Assembly: GCF_000160835.1 (NCBI RefSeq)
Contig: NZ_GG700738.1
Span: forward strand, 119,257-183,256
DNA length: 64,000 nt
Source: Limosilactobacillus antri DSM 16041
Lineage (GTDB): Bacteria; Bacillota; Bacilli; Lactobacillales; Lactobacillaceae
Direction of reading: 5' to 3'
The position numbers and the translations under genes are program-made. Each line of letters begins with the position of its first letter. Within the stretch, counting starts at the first letter, position 1. Below are positions 52,850 through 63,660 of the stretch, piece after piece. Under the pieces are notes generated by a model. It was not told where the DNA came from and ran no database searches. It was given only the letters and a program-made list of their open reading frames with translations.

Positions 52850-53206
52850 ATGTCAAGGCAGGGCAACAGTAAGGTTTCACAGTTGGAAACACCATATGTT
52901 CACCAGGTTTCAGCTGATCAGCAGAAACGGCAGGTGCACGCCAAACGGTGTCGACGGATTATGCTCGTCTTTTTAGTGCTTTTTATCATTTTGGGAATCC
53001 AGATTTTCCAAAGCAAGCGGACGCTGGCGAAGGTCAATGCCAACATTGCTCAGTACCAGACTAGTCTGCACAAACAGCGCAGCACCAGCCGGCAGCTCAA
53101 GCAGCAGATCAAGCTCTTGCATGACCCGGAGTATGCGCAGCAGGTTGCCCGTGCCAAGTACAATTATTCCAAGAAGGGCGAAACTATCTATAATTTAGAT
53201 AATTAG
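52850..53206 (+). CDS. divIC: Septum formation protein DivIC (FtsB-like)
   Basis: A bitopic membrane protein of the divisome that forms a complex with FtsL and DivIB. The 118 residues comprise a cytoplasmic N-terminus, one helix at about residues 38-54 (LVFLVLFIILGIQIF), and an extracellular coiled coil that ends in the ARAKYNYSKKGETIYNL segment typical of the family. Confidence 0.9.
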   Translation: MSRQGNSKVSQLETPYVHQVSADQQKRQVHAKRCRRIMLVFLVLFIILGIQIFQSKRTLAKVNANIAQYQTSLHKQRSTSRQLKQQIKLLHDPEYAQQVARAKYNYSKKGETIYNLDN

Positions 53207-53289
53207 TTCCTTTTTCGGAAGTGGGTATGGTATACTCAACTACAATTAATCACAAATTCTGGATGATTTGAGGAGGAACTACTAGTTTC

Positions 53290-53787
53290 ATGGCAATTGA
53301 AGTGGGAGCAAAGGTTTCCGGCAAGGTTTCGGGAATCACGAATTTCGGGGCGTTTGTCGATTTAGATGATAACCAAACGGGACTGGTGCACATCAGTCAA
53401 ATCTCTGATAAGTATATTAAGGACGTTCATGATGTTTTAGCTGTTGGCGACACCGTCACGGCAAAGGTAACCCGGATTGGTGACGATGGGAAGATTGCCC
53501 TGTCAATGAAGGCGGCCGCACCACATGAACAAAAAGAAGAGCATGGCGGCCACCATGCTGAAAACAAGCACCACTTCCACCATGAAAACCGTCAGCATGA
53601 CTTCCACAGCCACCAGAATAACTACTGGGGTGGCTTCGGCAACGGCGGTCACCATGGGTACGGCCGCCAGCATGAGGACTTCAACGATATGCTGGCCGGC
53701 TACCTCAAAGAAAGCGAGTCCCGCCTGTCAACCCTCAAGCGGCAGACTGACGGTAAGCGCGGCGGTCGTGGCGGCCGGCGGAGCTAA
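53290..53787 (+). CDS. S1 RNA-binding protein with His-rich tail (YabR-like)
   Basis: A 165-residue protein with an N-terminal S1 domain (VGAKVSGKVSGITNFGAFVDL, residues 5-75). The low-complexity tail is crowded with His, Asn and Gly (HHAENKHHFHHENRQH), ending in GKRGGRGGRRS. The position between divIC and tilS is that of YabR / general stress protein 13. The His-rich tail could bind metal, but this is only a compositional note. Confidence 0.87.
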   Translation: MAIEVGAKVSGKVSGITNFGAFVDLDDNQTGLVHISQISDKYIKDVHDVLAVGDTVTAKVTRIGDDGKIALSMKAAAPHEQKEEHGGHHAENKHHFHHENRQHDFHSHQNNYWGGFGNGGHHGYGRQHEDFNDMLAGYLKESESRLSTLKRQTDGKRGGRGGRRS

Positions 53788-53791
53788 GCTG

Positions 53792-55171
53792 ATGGTCAAA
53801 CTCGAAGAACAGTTTAAGCGGCACCTGCAAGGGGGTCGCTTTTTTGATAAGCGCGACCGGGTGGTGGTGGCTGTTTCGGCGGGGGTCGACTCGATGGTCC
53901 TGCTATCCCTGGTGACCCGCTTGCCCGCCCCGTTGCGGCCGACAGTTACCGTTGCCCACGTTAACCATGAACTGCGCCGGCAGAGCTGGCAGGAGGAGGA
54001 GTACCTCCGCCAATATTGTCGTGCTCACGACTTACCGTTATTGGTCAAGCACTGGCCACGGTCGGCCCATCCGCAAACCGGGATTGAAGAGGCAGCCCGG
54101 CGCTTTCGCTACCACTTTTTTGCCGAGGTGATGGCAGCTCGGCAGAGCCCAATCCTCCTGACGGCCCACCACCAAAATGACCTGGCGGAGACAATCCTGA
54201 TGAAGCTGGTGCGCGGCGGCCAGCTGAGCCAGCTAGTCGGGATCAATGCCGTCCGTCCCTTTACGGGCGGCCGGCTAATACGGCCCCTCCTCCCCTTTAG
54301 CAAGGAACAGCTGCGGGCCTATGCCGTTGCCGCAGGAATCCGCTGGTATGAGGATACGACCAACCAGGATTTGACAATCAGCCGGAACCGCTATCGGCAC
54401 GAGATTATTCCAGCCTTGGAACGGGAAAATCCCCAATTCGTTCAGCACCTGGCCAGTTACCGCCAGCAGCTGACTGACCTGCTTGCCTGGCAGGACCAGG
54501 AAGTGCAGGGCCAGCTGGACCGGGTTCAAGACGGGGAAGAATTGTGTCTGGACAAGTGGGGACAACTGCCGGAGACCGCCCAGCGCTTGGTTCTCCAACG
54601 TTGGCTTGAACAGCGGCTGCCCAACATCAAACAGCGTTTGCTGGATGAAGTGGTCGGGTTGCTGAAAAACTCCACCGTTCCCCAGCGGAGTCTCGCGCTT
54701 CCCGGCGGTGAACGGTTAATTAAGGACTACCAGCGCTGCCGGATTGCCGAGGCCAAGAAAAATCCGGGAAAAGGGCAACATGAATTATCGACTGTGGTAG
54801 AATTGGGCCAATGGTACCGCATCAGCGACCGGCAGGCGATCCGGGTCGGGACTGCCACGGGGAGTGGACCGGACCACTTAGCGGGGCAGGAGATGTGGCT
54901 GGCGCCCGACCAGTTCCCCCTGCGGCTACGCCCTTGGCAAGCGGGCGACGCATTGCGTCTGAAACAGGGCGGCCACCAGCTGGTCCGCCGGATTCTGATC
55001 GACCAAAAGGTTCCCAATGCTGCCCGCCAGCACCAGCTGGTCCTCGTGGACGCTCACGATGAGCCGGTCTGGTTGCTTGGCCGAAAGTGGGCCTGGTTTA
55101 CCCGCCCGGTCGATTACCGGCAGCGCTGGCGCCACGTGATAATTAGCATGAAGAAGGATAAAGGAGATTAA
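53792..55171 (+). CDS. tilS: tRNA(Ile)-lysidine synthetase
   Basis: It converts the wobble C34 of tRNA-Ile(CAU) to lysidine using ATP and lysine. The ATG at 53792 follows GGAG and gives 459 residues. The PP-loop reads VVVAVSAGVDSMVLL, where many homologues have SGGxDS. HVNHELR and TAHHQNDLAETILM are conserved, and the C-terminal TilS domain ends YRQRWRHVIISM. hpt follows 2 bp after its stop. Confidence 0.94.
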   Translation: MVKLEEQFKRHLQGGRFFDKRDRVVVAVSAGVDSMVLLSLVTRLPAPLRPTVTVAHVNHELRRQSWQEEEYLRQYCRAHDLPLLVKHWPRSAHPQTGIEEAARRFRYHFFAEVMAARQSPILLTAHHQNDLAETILMKLVRGGQLSQLVGINAVRPFTGGRLIRPLLPFSKEQLRAYAVAAGIRWYEDTTNQDLTISRNRYRHEIIPALERENPQFVQHLASYRQQLTDLLAWQDQEVQGQLDRVQDGEELCLDKWGQLPETAQRLVLQRWLEQRLPNIKQRLLDEVVGLLKNSTVPQRSLALPGGERLIKDYQRCRIAEAKKNPGKGQHELSTVVELGQWYRISDRQAIRVGTATGSGPDHLAGQEMWLAPDQFPLRLRPWQAGDALRLKQGGHQLVRRILIDQKVPNAARQHQLVLVDAHDEPVWLLGRKWAWFTRPVDYRQRWRHVIISMKKDKGD

Positions 55172-55173
55172 CC

Positions 55174-55716
55174 ATGAACAACGACATTGAAAAAGTGCTG
55201 TACAGCGAGGAAGATATTCAAGCCGCGATTGCCCGCCTGGCTAAGCAAGTGGCGGCTGATTACCAGGACAAGGACCCGCTGATTGTGTCCGTCCTGTCTG
55301 GAGCAGTGCTGTTTACCGTCGACCTGATTAAGAAGATGGACATCATGGCCCAGCTTGACTTTATCGACGTTTCGACCTACTTCGGGGGGACTGCAACGAC
55401 GGGGCACCTCAAGCTGATTCATGACCTGACGACCGATGTTAAGGGCCGCAACGTGCTAATTACCGAGGACATCGTTGACAGCGGCCGGACCTTGGAATAC
55501 CTGGTCCAGCTCTTCAAAGGCCGCGGTGCCAAGAGTGTTAAGACGGTTTCACTGCTCAACAAGCCGGATGGCCGGGAATTTGACGTCACGGTTGAATACT
55601 ACGGTTTTAAGGTTCCCAATGAATTCCTGGTCGGCTACGGCCTGGACTACAAGGGCTACTACCGGAACCTGCCGTACGTCGGCGTCTTGAAGCCGTCCGT
55701 GTATAGTGAAAACTAA
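55174..55716 (+). CDS. hpt: Hypoxanthine phosphoribosyltransferase
   Basis: A purine salvage enzyme of 180 residues that makes IMP or GMP from the base and PRPP. VSVLSGAVLFTVDL and the PRPP loop ITEDIVDSGRTLEYL are diagnostic. tilS-hpt-ftsH is the classic Bacilli order. Confidence 0.95.
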   Translation: MNNDIEKVLYSEEDIQAAIARLAKQVAADYQDKDPLIVSVLSGAVLFTVDLIKKMDIMAQLDFIDVSTYFGGTATTGHLKLIHDLTTDVKGRNVLITEDIVDSGRTLEYLVQLFKGRGAKSVKTVSLLNKPDGREFDVTVEYYGFKVPNEFLVGYGLDYKGYYRNLPYVGVLKPSVYSEN

Positions 55717-55730
55717 TGCTGGCGATTTAA

Positions 55731-55759
55731 TGGTCAATGATTGTCAAGTATGCTATTAT
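55731..55759 (+). promoter_or_regulatory. ftsH promoter with CtsR-like operator
   Basis: TGGTCA (55731-55736) and TATTAT (55754-55759) are 17 bp apart. GGTCAATGATTGTCAAG (55732-55748) fits the CtsR heptad repeat GGTCAAANANRGTCAAA at 12 of 15 fixed positions and covers the -35. CtsR control of ftsH is known in L. plantarum. Confidence 0.6.
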
Positions 55760-55803
55760 AGTTGGTACAATTAAATTAAGTTGCTGGTAGATAGGAGGTT
55801 GTT

Positions 55804-57924
55804 ATGAACAACAATCGGCGTAATAATAATTTTACTCATAACGTTCTCTTCTACGCAGTGATGTTCTTGTGTATTATGGGCATTGCCTACTTTTTCTTCG
55901 GGGGTAACCAATCCACCGGGCAGAGTAAGACGGTTACCCAGAGCGAGTTTATCTCTGAACTGAAGAGCAACAAGATTAAGAGTGTCCAGCTTCAGCCAAA
56001 TGGTGGGGTCTACAAGGTGACCGGGAGCTACCGGAAGCCACAGACAAACAATAGTAGCTCCAACAATGGCTTTGCTTTAACCACGCAACGCAACAACAAG
56101 GTTTCACAATTCCAGAGTTCGGTCCTCGAAAGTGACGTGACGGTTAGCCAGCTGCAAAAGTATGCTAACAAGCACAACGTTAAACTGAGCACTAAGGCTG
56201 AGGAATCCAACAGTATCTGGATGAACCTGCTGTTGACGGTCTTGCCACTGGTCATCATGATTTTCTTCTTCTACATGATGATGGGCCAAGCCGGCCAAGG
56301 CGGTGGCGGCCGTGGGGTAATGAGCTTTGGAAAGACCAAGGCCAAACCAGCGGATGCCAAGAAGAATAAAGTTCGTTTCTCAGACGTTGCCGGTGAAGAG
56401 GAAGAAAAGCAGGAACTGGTCGAAGTTGTTGAATTCTTAAAGAATCCAAAGAAGTTCACCAAGCTGGGTGCCAAGATTCCGTCTGGGGTCCTGCTGGAGG
56501 GGCCTCCGGGTACTGGTAAGACCCTGCTGGCCAAGGCGGTCGCTGGTGAATCAGGGGTACCGTTCTTCTCCATTTCTGGTTCTGACTTCGTGGAAATGTT
56601 TGTCGGGGTTGGGGCATCTCGTGTCCGGGACCTCTTTGACCAGGCAAAGAAGGCGGCCCCCGCGATTATCTTCATTGATGAAATCGATGCGGTTGGTCGC
56701 CGCCGTGGCAACGGCATGGGCGGTGGTCACGACGAACGTGAACAAACGCTGAACCAACTGCTGGTTGAGATGGATGGTTTCCAGGGCGACGAAGGGGTCA
56801 TCGTGATGGCTGCTACCAACCGTTCTGATGTCCTTGACCCGGCCCTCCTGCGGCCCGGCCGGTTTGACCGGAAGATCCTGGTGGGCCGTCCAGATGTTAA
56901 GGGCCGTGAAGCCATCTTACGGGTTCACGCCAAGAACAAGCCGCTGTCTCCGGATGTAGACCTCAAGGAAATTGCCAAGCAGACCCCTGGCTTTGTGGGG
57001 GCCGATTTGGCCAACCTGCTGAATGAGGCGGCCCTGCTGGCGGCCCGGCGGAACAAGACTGAGATTGACGCGGCCGACCTAGACGAAGCCGAAGACCGGG
57101 TAATCGCCGGTCCAGCTAAGCATGACCGGGTTCAATCTCCGCAAGAACGCAAGACCGTCGCCTACCACGAAGCCGGCCATACCATTGTCGGCTTAGTTCT
57201 AAACGATGCCCGGGTAGTTCACAAGGTTACGATTGTACCACGGGGCCGGGCAGGCGGTTACGCGATTATGCTGCCGCGGGAAGACCAGATGCTGATGTCC
57301 AAGAAGAACGCCGAAGAACAGATCGCCGGTTTAATGGGTGGTCGGGCTGCCGAAGAGTTGATCTTCAAGTCCCAGTCTTCGGGTGCTTCAAACGACTTTG
57401 AACAGGCGACCCAGATTGCACGGGCCATGGTAACCCAGTACGGGATGAGCGACAAGATCGGGCCGGTTGAGCTGCAAAGCTCTGGTCAGGTCTTCACTGG
57501 TCAAGGCTACGACCAGTCACCATACTCCGAAAAGACCGCGGCCTTGGTGGATGAAGAAGTTCGCCGGATCCTGAATGAGGGGCATGAACAAGCCCTCCAC
57601 ATTCTGGAAACCCACCGGGAGCAGCATAAGGTAATTGCTGAAGCGCTGCTGAAGTACGAAACGCTGGATGAAAAGGAAATCCTGAGCCTGTACAAGACGG
57701 GCAAGATTCCGAACAAGGACCACGCGGAAGCCGACGAAAAGGCCTACGCCCAGACTTTTGAAGAATCGAAGCGGGCCTTGGAACGGCTGGAAGATGAAAA
57801 GCGGACTGACAAGGCCAACGAAAAGGCCGGCCGTCAAGACGCGGATCAGCAGGATCAGCCAGCTGATGACTCGACAACGCCAACTGACCACCAGTCAGAC
57901 GATGACGATGATCACCAAGCTTAA
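55804..57924 (+). CDS. ftsH: ATP-dependent membrane zinc protease FtsH
   Basis: A hexameric membrane protease for quality control and stress. The 706 residues have two membrane helices (about residues 15-33 and 139-161) and an extracellular loop between them. The AAA module has [21 protein letters not shown] and the arginine region RPGRFDR. The zinc site is HEAGH near residue 459. The tail of about 60 residues is highly charged (ends SDDDDDHQA). Confidence 0.97.
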   Translation: MNNNRRNNNFTHNVLFYAVMFLCIMGIAYFFFGGNQSTGQSKTVTQSEFISELKSNKIKSVQLQPNGGVYKVTGSYRKPQTNNSSSNNGFALTTQRNNKVSQFQSSVLESDVTVSQLQKYANKHNVKLSTKAEESNSIWMNLLLTVLPLVIMIFFFYMMMGQAGQGGGGRGVMSFGKTKAKPADAKKNKVRFSDVAGEEEEKQELVEVVEFLKNPKKFTKLGAKIPSGVLLEGPPGTGKTLLAKAVAGESGVPFFSISGSDFVEMFVGVGASRVRDLFDQAKKAAPAIIFIDEIDAVGRRRGNGMGGGHDEREQTLNQLLVEMDGFQGDEGVIVMAATNRSDVLDPALLRPGRFDRKILVGRPDVKGREAILRVHAKNKPLSPDVDLKEIAKQTPGFVGADLANLLNEAALLAARRNKTEIDAADLDEAEDRVIAGPAKHDRVQSPQERKTVAYHEAGHTIVGLVLNDARVVHKVTIVPRGRAGGYAIMLPREDQMLMSKKNAEEQIAGLMGGRAAEELIFKSQSSGASNDFEQATQIARAMVTQYGMSDKIGPVELQSSGQVFTGQGYDQSPYSEKTAALVDEEVRRILNEGHEQALHILETHREQHKVIAEALLKYETLDEKEILSLYKTGKIPNKDHAEADEKAYAQTFEESKRALERLEDEKRTDKANEKAGRQDADQQDQPADDSTTPTDHQSDDDDDHQA

Positions 57925-57932
57925 TCAATGTT

Positions 57933-57977
57933 AAAATAGGAGTGACACGCCTTAATGGCGGGGCTCCTATTTTGTTT
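57933..57977 (+). terminator. Terminator after ftsH
   Basis: AAAATAGGAG (57933-57942) pairs with CTCCTATTTT (57964-57973), with an inner CGCC/GGCG stem, followed by GTTTT. Confidence 0.85.
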
Positions 57978-57994
57978 TGCAAGGAGGAATAATC

Positions 57995-58954
57995 ATGACA
58001 AAAACAACGGATTACCTAGTAAAAAGTATGACGAAGGATGGCAAGTTTCGGGCGTACGCGGTCAACGCCACCCAGCTGGTCGAGAAGGCTCACGAAATTC
58101 ACGATACCTGGTCGGCATCATCGGCTGCCCTGGGGCGGACCCTGATTGGGACCCTCTTGTTAGCTACGGCTGGTCTGGAAGGCGAAGCCGGGATGACGGT
58201 CAAAATCCAGGGGAACGGCCCGGTTGGCTACATCGTCGCTGACGGGACTGCCGATGGAACGGTCAAGGGCTACATGGGCAACCCGCACGTCAACCTGCCG
58301 GCTAATAGCAAGGGCAAGATTGACGTAGCTGGGGCTGTGGGGACGAAGGGGACCCTCTCCGTTACCAAAATGGCGCCTGGCGACAAGACCCCTTACACTG
58401 GGGAAGTTAACCTGGTTTCTGGCGAGCTGGGGGATGACTTTACCTACTACCTGGCCCAGTCTGAGCAGATCCCGTCCGCGGTTGGTCTGTCCGTCTTCGT
58501 TAACCCTGATGAGAGCATCCAGGTGGCCGGCGGCTTTATGATCCAAGTGCTGCCGGGGGCCAGCGATGAGGAAATCAGCAAGCTGGAAGAGAAACTCAAG
58601 GGCCTGCCATTAGTTTCTGAGATGCTTCGTGATGGCGATACGCCTGAGGATATTTTAGGCAAACTCTTCGGTGACCAGCTCAAGATTTTGGCTAAAATGC
58701 CGGTCCGCTACGAGTGTAACTGCAACAAGCAGCGCTTTGCCCACGCCCTGGAGAGTATCAGTGCGGACGACCTAAAGCAATTAATTAATGAAGACCACCA
58801 TGCTGAAACAGTTTGCCAATTCTGCGGGAAGAAGTACGACTTTTCCGAAGACGAATTACAGCTGATTTACGATAAGAAACTGGCTGACGCGGCGGCCGAT
58901 CAGGAAACCGCTGCTCAGGAGAACCAGGCCGCCAAGCAAGATGACCAGAAGTAG
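57995..58954 (+). CDS. hslO: Redox-regulated chaperone Hsp33
   Basis: An oxidation-activated holdase. The ATG at 57995 follows AAGGAGG and gives 319 residues. The N-terminal domain is typical (YLVKSMTKDGKFRAYAVN). The zinc-binding cysteines are present as CNCNK near residue 237 and CQFCGK near residue 270. A Gln/Ala/Asp-rich tail of about 35 residues extends beyond the usual end. Confidence 0.94.
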   Translation: MTKTTDYLVKSMTKDGKFRAYAVNATQLVEKAHEIHDTWSASSAALGRTLIGTLLLATAGLEGEAGMTVKIQGNGPVGYIVADGTADGTVKGYMGNPHVNLPANSKGKIDVAGAVGTKGTLSVTKMAPGDKTPYTGEVNLVSGELGDDFTYYLAQSEQIPSAVGLSVFVNPDESIQVAGGFMIQVLPGASDEEISKLEEKLKGLPLVSEMLRDGDTPEDILGKLFGDQLKILAKMPVRYECNCNKQRFAHALESISADDLKQLINEDHHAETVCQFCGKKYDFSEDELQLIYDKKLADAAADQETAAQENQAAKQDDQK

Positions 58955-59067
58955 TTACTTGGTTCTGACCACCGGGGTGTGCTATGATGGTTGGGTTATC
59001 GAACCACAAATCAAATGCACAATTGAAGCCAGCTCACTTGTGCCGAATTAAGTAATGAGGTGAACGT

Positions 59068-60066
59068 ATGAAGTGGAAGATTGGTGAGGTTGAAATTCCG
59101 AACCAGGTGGTGGTTGCACCGATGGCCGGGGTGACCAACTCGGCCTTCCGGGTAATCTGCAAGGAATTTGGTGCGGGCTACGTGGTGTGTGAGATGATTT
59201 CCGACCGGGGAATTATGTACCATAACCAAAAGACCCTGAACATGATGGACGTCGACCCGACTGAACACCCAATGGGCATCCAGATTTTCGGCGGGACGAA
59301 GGAAACGCTGGTGGAAGCGGCGAAGTACGTGGACGAGCACACTGCGGCGGATGTCATCGACATCAACATGGGCTGCCCCGTCAACAAGGTCGTTAAAACC
59401 GATGCCGGGGCTCGGTGGCTGCTGGACCCGCAGAAGGTCTATGAGATGGTTTCCTACGTGACTGACGCGGTTAAGAAGCCGGTGACGGTCAAAATGCGGA
59501 CGGGCTGGGATGATAAGCACATTTACGCCGTAGAAAACGCCCTAGCCGCTGAACGGGCCGGGGCGGCTGCAATTGCCATGCACGGCCGGACCCGAAAACA
59601 GATGTATACGGGCCACGCTGATTGGAATATACTAAAGGAAGTAGCTAATCAGCTGACAATCCCGTTCATGGCGAATGGTGATATTCGGACACCAGAAGAT
59701 GCCAAAAAGGTGCTCGAAATGACCGGGGCCACCGCCGCAATGATCGGTCGGGCCGCAATGGGCAATCCGTGGATGCTGACCCGGACGGCCCATTACCTGG
59801 AAACCGGGGAACTGCTTCCGGAAGCGAGCGCGGAAAAGAAGATTAAGATGGCCAAGGAACACCTGAACCGCCTGATTGATCTAAAGGGGGAATACGTCGG
59901 TGTCCGGGAGTTCCGCGGCCTGTCAACCTACTACCTCAAAGGAATTCCCCGGTCGGCCCGGACAAAGGCCGCACTGGTCGAAGCCGAAACGCGGCAGGAG
60001 ATGAATGACATCTTTGACCGCTTTGCCGAAAAGACTGCTGAACGGGAACAGCAAAGTGTAAATTAA
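59068..60066 (+). CDS. dusB: tRNA-dihydrouridine synthase (DusB type)
   Basis: An FMN enzyme that reduces uridines in tRNA D-loops. [15 protein letters not shown] at the start, [12 protein letters not shown] with the catalytic Cys, and KMRTGWDD are conserved. [12 protein letters not shown] and [10 protein letters not shown] bind FMN phosphate. The length of 332 residues is normal. lysS follows, the usual pairing. Confidence 0.94.
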   Translation: MKWKIGEVEIPNQVVVAPMAGVTNSAFRVICKEFGAGYVVCEMISDRGIMYHNQKTLNMMDVDPTEHPMGIQIFGGTKETLVEAAKYVDEHTAADVIDINMGCPVNKVVKTDAGARWLLDPQKVYEMVSYVTDAVKKPVTVKMRTGWDDKHIYAVENALAAERAGAAAIAMHGRTRKQMYTGHADWNILKEVANQLTIPFMANGDIRTPEDAKKVLEMTGATAAMIGRAAMGNPWMLTRTAHYLETGELLPEASAEKKIKMAKEHLNRLIDLKGEYVGVREFRGLSTYYLKGIPRSARTKAALVEAETRQEMNDIFDRFAEKTAEREQQSVN

Positions 60067-60089
60067 ACTCAACAGAGGAGGAGAAATCT

Positions 60090-61613
60090 GTGTCTCAAGA
60101 ACTAGATCAAATGCGTGTTCGTCGGGAAAAGATGGAAGAACTCAAGGAGGCCGGGATTGAGCCATTTGGCCGCCGCTTCAAGCGTGACCACCTGGCCCAG
60201 GACCTGCACGATGAATATGACCAATACGACAAGGATGAACTGAACGAAAAGGGTGAGATGGTTACGATTGCCGGCCGGATGACCCGGAAGCGGAGCAGCG
60301 GCAAGGCGGGCTTTGCAGACTTCGTTGACCGGACTGGCAAGATCCAAGTTTACGCCCGGAAGGACATGGTCGGGGACGAACAGTACCACATTTTTAAGCG
60401 GGCCGACATTGGCGACTTCCTCGGGATTGAAGGAGACGTCATTAAGACCAATACCGGTGAATTAACCGTGCGGGCCCACAAGATCACCTTCTTGTCCAAG
60501 GCGTTGCGGCCGTTGCCGAATAAGTGGGAAGGGGTCACGGACCCGGAGACTATCTACCGGCAGCGCTACCTGGACCTGATTTCCAATCCGGAGAGTTTCA
60601 AGCGCTTCCACCAGCGGACGGCAATTATCAAGGCCGTGCGGGAGTACATGGATGACCACGGCTTTACCGAAGTGGAAACGCCAATCCTGAACACCCAGGC
60701 CGGTGGGGCCAATGCGCGGCCGTTCGTGACCCACCATAACGCCCTGGACATCGATATGTACCTGCGGATTGCGACCGAGCTTTACCTGAAGCGCCTGATC
60801 GTCGGCGGCTTTGAGCGGGTATACGAACTCGGCCGGATCTTCCGGAACGAGGGGATGGACCCGCACCACAACCCAGAGTTTACAACGATGGAAACCTACG
60901 CGGCCTACTTTGACTTCCAAGACGTGATGGACGAAACGGAAGGGATCGTTAAGGCGGCGGCCAAGGTAGTTTCTGACGACGGTAAGATTACTTACCAGGG
61001 CCGGGAAATTGACCTCGGTGGCGACTTTAAGCGGATTACGATGGTCGACGCGGTGAAGGAAAAGACTGGTATCGACTTTGGCGACGACGCGATGACCGAT
61101 GACGACGCCAAGAAGCTGGCGGAAGAACACAAGATTGAGTTTAAGCCGTACTGGACGAAGGGCCACATTCTGAACGCCTTCTTTGAAGAATACGTGGAGG
61201 ACACCCTGATTCAGCCGACCTTTGTCTATGAATATCCAGTCGAAGTTTCCCCGCTAGCCAAGCGGAATAAGGACAACCCGGCCATGACTGACCGCTTTGA
61301 ACTATACGTTGACGGTAGCGAGCTGGGGAACGCCTTTAGCGAACTGAACGACCCGATTGACCAGAAGGAGCGGTTCGAGATGCAGGCGAAGGAAAAGGCC
61401 AACGGAAACGATGAAGCCGAACCAGTCGACCTCGATTACGTTCAGGCGCTCGAATACGGGATGCCGCCAACCGGGGGCCTCGGGATTGGGATTGACCGTC
61501 TGGTAATGCTTTTAACCGACGCCAAGTCAATCCGGGACGTGATCTTGTTCCCAACCATGCGTCCCGAAAAGGAAGAAAAGAACGGTAAGAAGAAAAAGAA
61601 CAAGAAGAAGTAA
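60090..61613 (+). CDS. lysS: Lysyl-tRNA synthetase (class II)
   Basis: The 507-residue enzyme has an N-terminal OB-fold (residues of about 60-160), motif 2 [15 protein letters not shown] and motif 3 [13 protein letters not shown]. The GTG at 60090 follows GAGGAGGA. The last 20 residues are an unusual Lys/Asn-rich tail ([13 protein letters not shown]), beyond the catalytic core. No T-box leader precedes it. Confidence 0.97.
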   Translation: MSQELDQMRVRREKMEELKEAGIEPFGRRFKRDHLAQDLHDEYDQYDKDELNEKGEMVTIAGRMTRKRSSGKAGFADFVDRTGKIQVYARKDMVGDEQYHIFKRADIGDFLGIEGDVIKTNTGELTVRAHKITFLSKALRPLPNKWEGVTDPETIYRQRYLDLISNPESFKRFHQRTAIIKAVREYMDDHGFTEVETPILNTQAGGANARPFVTHHNALDIDMYLRIATELYLKRLIVGGFERVYELGRIFRNEGMDPHHNPEFTTMETYAAYFDFQDVMDETEGIVKAAAKVVSDDGKITYQGREIDLGGDFKRITMVDAVKEKTGIDFGDDAMTDDDAKKLAEEHKIEFKPYWTKGHILNAFFEEYVEDTLIQPTFVYEYPVEVSPLAKRNKDNPAMTDRFELYVDGSELGNAFSELNDPIDQKERFEMQAKEKANGNDEAEPVDLDYVQALEYGMPPTGGLGIGIDRLVMLLTDAKSIRDVILFPTMRPEKEEKNGKKKKNKKK

Positions 61614-61741
61614 GACCAGTAATTGTTGTAATGCTGGGCTTCGAGGGCAATTTAAGCCTTTACTTTATCTTGCTTACTAGTATTGAAATTGCTTATAAAA
61701 AATGGTGTGTACACCAAAAATACACCAATTTTAAAAATAAG

Positions 61742-61777
61742 AGACTCGTACCTGATTTGCAGTGTACGGGTCTTTTT
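61742..61777 (+). terminator. Terminator downstream of lysS
   Basis: GACTCGTAC (61743-61751) pairs with GTACGGGTC (61764-61772), one T-G pair, followed by TTTTT. Confidence 0.75.
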
Positions 61778-61798
61778 AAATGTTAATATTGAGAGAAT

Positions 61799-63211
61799 TT
61801 AATTATTATTTTTGGCTGGTGATGGTTTATTATAGCCATAAGTTCCAGGGACTGAAACCGTATTGTTTGGATTGAGGCTCGGATCAGCAGCTCCTGGTAG
61901 GTGAAACTCGCTATTAGCTGGCGGAGTTACTGCTACTTCTGTTGAATGAGATAATTGGGGGATCCAATCATAAGGGATTCGATAAGCACGATAAATTAGA
62001 TGATCAGCAATATATGGATAAATATATTCCCAAACTATTTCATGACTTGGCGTAACCTCTAAGAAACGTCCGCCGGCACCTTCGTCAATTAATGTATTTC
62101 CATTTGGAAGCCGTTGGACGCTACCTTGTAATGGAGAGTAAAAGTAATTAGCGTGGGCTGCTGCTTTATAGCCCATATCTTTTGCAGAAAAGCTCCATTT
62201 CTTTTCTAAGGTAATTGGGTTAAATTCAATAACCTCTGATCCATCAATGCGTGTTGTTTTCATTCCGGTTGACGAGGTCTGGTTAGGTGCGCCATAGCCA
62301 GCCCAGCCTCCGTTATTGAGAGCAAGAATATTTCCGGCGCCAGGTAAACCTTTAGGAATTAAATGCACATTATGCATCCCTACTAGGGGTCCTAATTTAC
62401 GTAAAGCAAAACTCTTAGTAAAGTCAGGACCTAATAGCCAAACGATTTTCCCAGTATCGTGGTCAACAATCCAACTCATCATTGCTTCACGCGATCCCAT
62501 TAGAATGTTATTCGGTTTGAATCGCTGGTCACCTTGATCAAACCATTTATTTGGTCCAAGATAACTAGCATAATTAATATGAAATACGTCCCCTTCATTA
62601 CTAGTAGATTGAAAGTTGGGGTTCTTAAAGATTGCATTTTTTTGTTCATCAGTTAATGGAAAATCATTAAAATGATCTAGTGTACTCCAAGACCAAAGCT
62701 TGTTACCATCGCGGTCAATTTCTAATAAGACATGATCAAGAAGGGGATAGGGTGATATTGGATCAATTTTTCGATCATGGTGAGTAAGAAGTAAAACTTT
62801 TTTAAAGTCATCTTTTGTTTCTTGCCCAGGTACGAAATACCCCACCGGATTTCCTTCAAGTTGATAATCGTGGTGGACTCTTGCAACCCATGTTTTTCCT
62901 ATCCCTTGATCGGTAACTTCTTCATTGTGGGTAAATGACCATCGAATATTACCGTCCCAATCAATTTCGGTTAAATCGGCATAGTCTTGATAAGCGTCAC
63001 TGCTTTTTCGACAGCGTAAAGAGCCGAAAACTTTACCACCATTAATCATTTTATTAGGGAAGCCCTGTAAATCTTTCCATTCGTGAACAACTTTTCCGTT
63101 CATATCGATTAAGATTGTACCTTTATTTTTAGCATTGAATAGTGTATAACCCGACCAAGTTTTACTAGGTTTGAAGTTAGTAACTCCGGTTGGAAATATT
63201 GATTGTCCCAT
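61799..63211 (-). CDS. Arylsulfotransferase (ASST)-like beta-propeller protein
   Basis: A 470-residue protein with the repeated blades of ASST-family enzymes: GTILIDMNGKVVHEW, LTEIDWDGNIRWSF, LLEIDRDGNKLWSW and IEFNPITLEKKWSF, with a His-rich centre (VARVHHDYQ, LLTHHDR, VGMHNVHLIP). True ASSTs move sulfate between phenols through a histidine. No signal peptide is visible, so it appears cytosolic. The ATG at 63211 follows AAAGGAG. Its AT-rich codon use differs from lysS next door and suggests separate acquisition. The substrate is unknown. Confidence 0.75.
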   Translation of the reverse strand: MGQSIFPTGVTNFKPSKTWSGYTLFNAKNKGTILIDMNGKVVHEWKDLQGFPNKMINGGKVFGSLRCRKSSDAYQDYADLTEIDWDGNIRWSFTHNEEVTDQGIGKTWVARVHHDYQLEGNPVGYFVPGQETKDDFKKVLLLTHHDRKIDPISPYPLLDHVLLEIDRDGNKLWSWSTLDHFNDFPLTDEQKNAIFKNPNFQSTSNEGDVFHINYASYLGPNKWFDQGDQRFKPNNILMGSREAMMSWIVDHDTGKIVWLLGPDFTKSFALRKLGPLVGMHNVHLIPKGLPGAGNILALNNGGWAGYGAPNQTSSTGMKTTRIDGSEVIEFNPITLEKKWSFSAKDMGYKAAAHANYFYSPLQGSVQRLPNGNTLIDEGAGGRFLEVTPSHEIVWEYIYPYIADHLIYRAYRIPYDWIPQLSHSTEVAVTPPANSEFHLPGAADPSLNPNNTVSVPGTYGYNKPSPAKNNN

Positions 63212-63220
63212 TTTTTCCAC

Positions 63221-63660
63221 TCCTTTGATTATTCAAAACTTAGAAAGTAGTAAATGCAAGTTAGAGAGATTTTTTACTGTTGCGAAGATAGCAGATTCTG
63301 TGGTATTTAGACCAGTAATCACGAAATAATCTGGTGCTTTTAACAGGATCCGTTCTTAACGGTTTTCAGATATCGCTTACATTATTGACCAAATAAATAT
63401 TATAATCAATAATTTTGCAAAGCGAAGGATTGTCAATTGCTTAATCACTTTAAGGTTGGCGTGTCGGAGTGAATATAATAGCTTTAAATTTGAAGCCAAG
63501 AGTCGCGGTAATTAACTGAGATTCTTGGTTTTATTCTGGAAAAATAGAAAAGTCAATTTTAGCGTTTATTTTAGTTGGCCAAGTTAGATGGTAGTAGAAG
63601 GAACTTTTTTGGAAAAGTTAGTGTTGGAGATTACGTGAGTTTTACTAAATAAAGAAGTGT
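63221..63660. other. AT-rich intergenic region, no gene seen
   Basis: About 440 bp upstream of the ASST-like gene contain no credible reading frame on either strand and no recognisable RNA gene. It should contain the promoter of the minus-strand gene, but no clear consensus pair was found. Confidence 0.6.

Noticed and set aside
60020-60089. T-box leader for lysS
   Set aside because: dusB ends 23 bp before lysS, leaving no room. No T-box sequence was found there.
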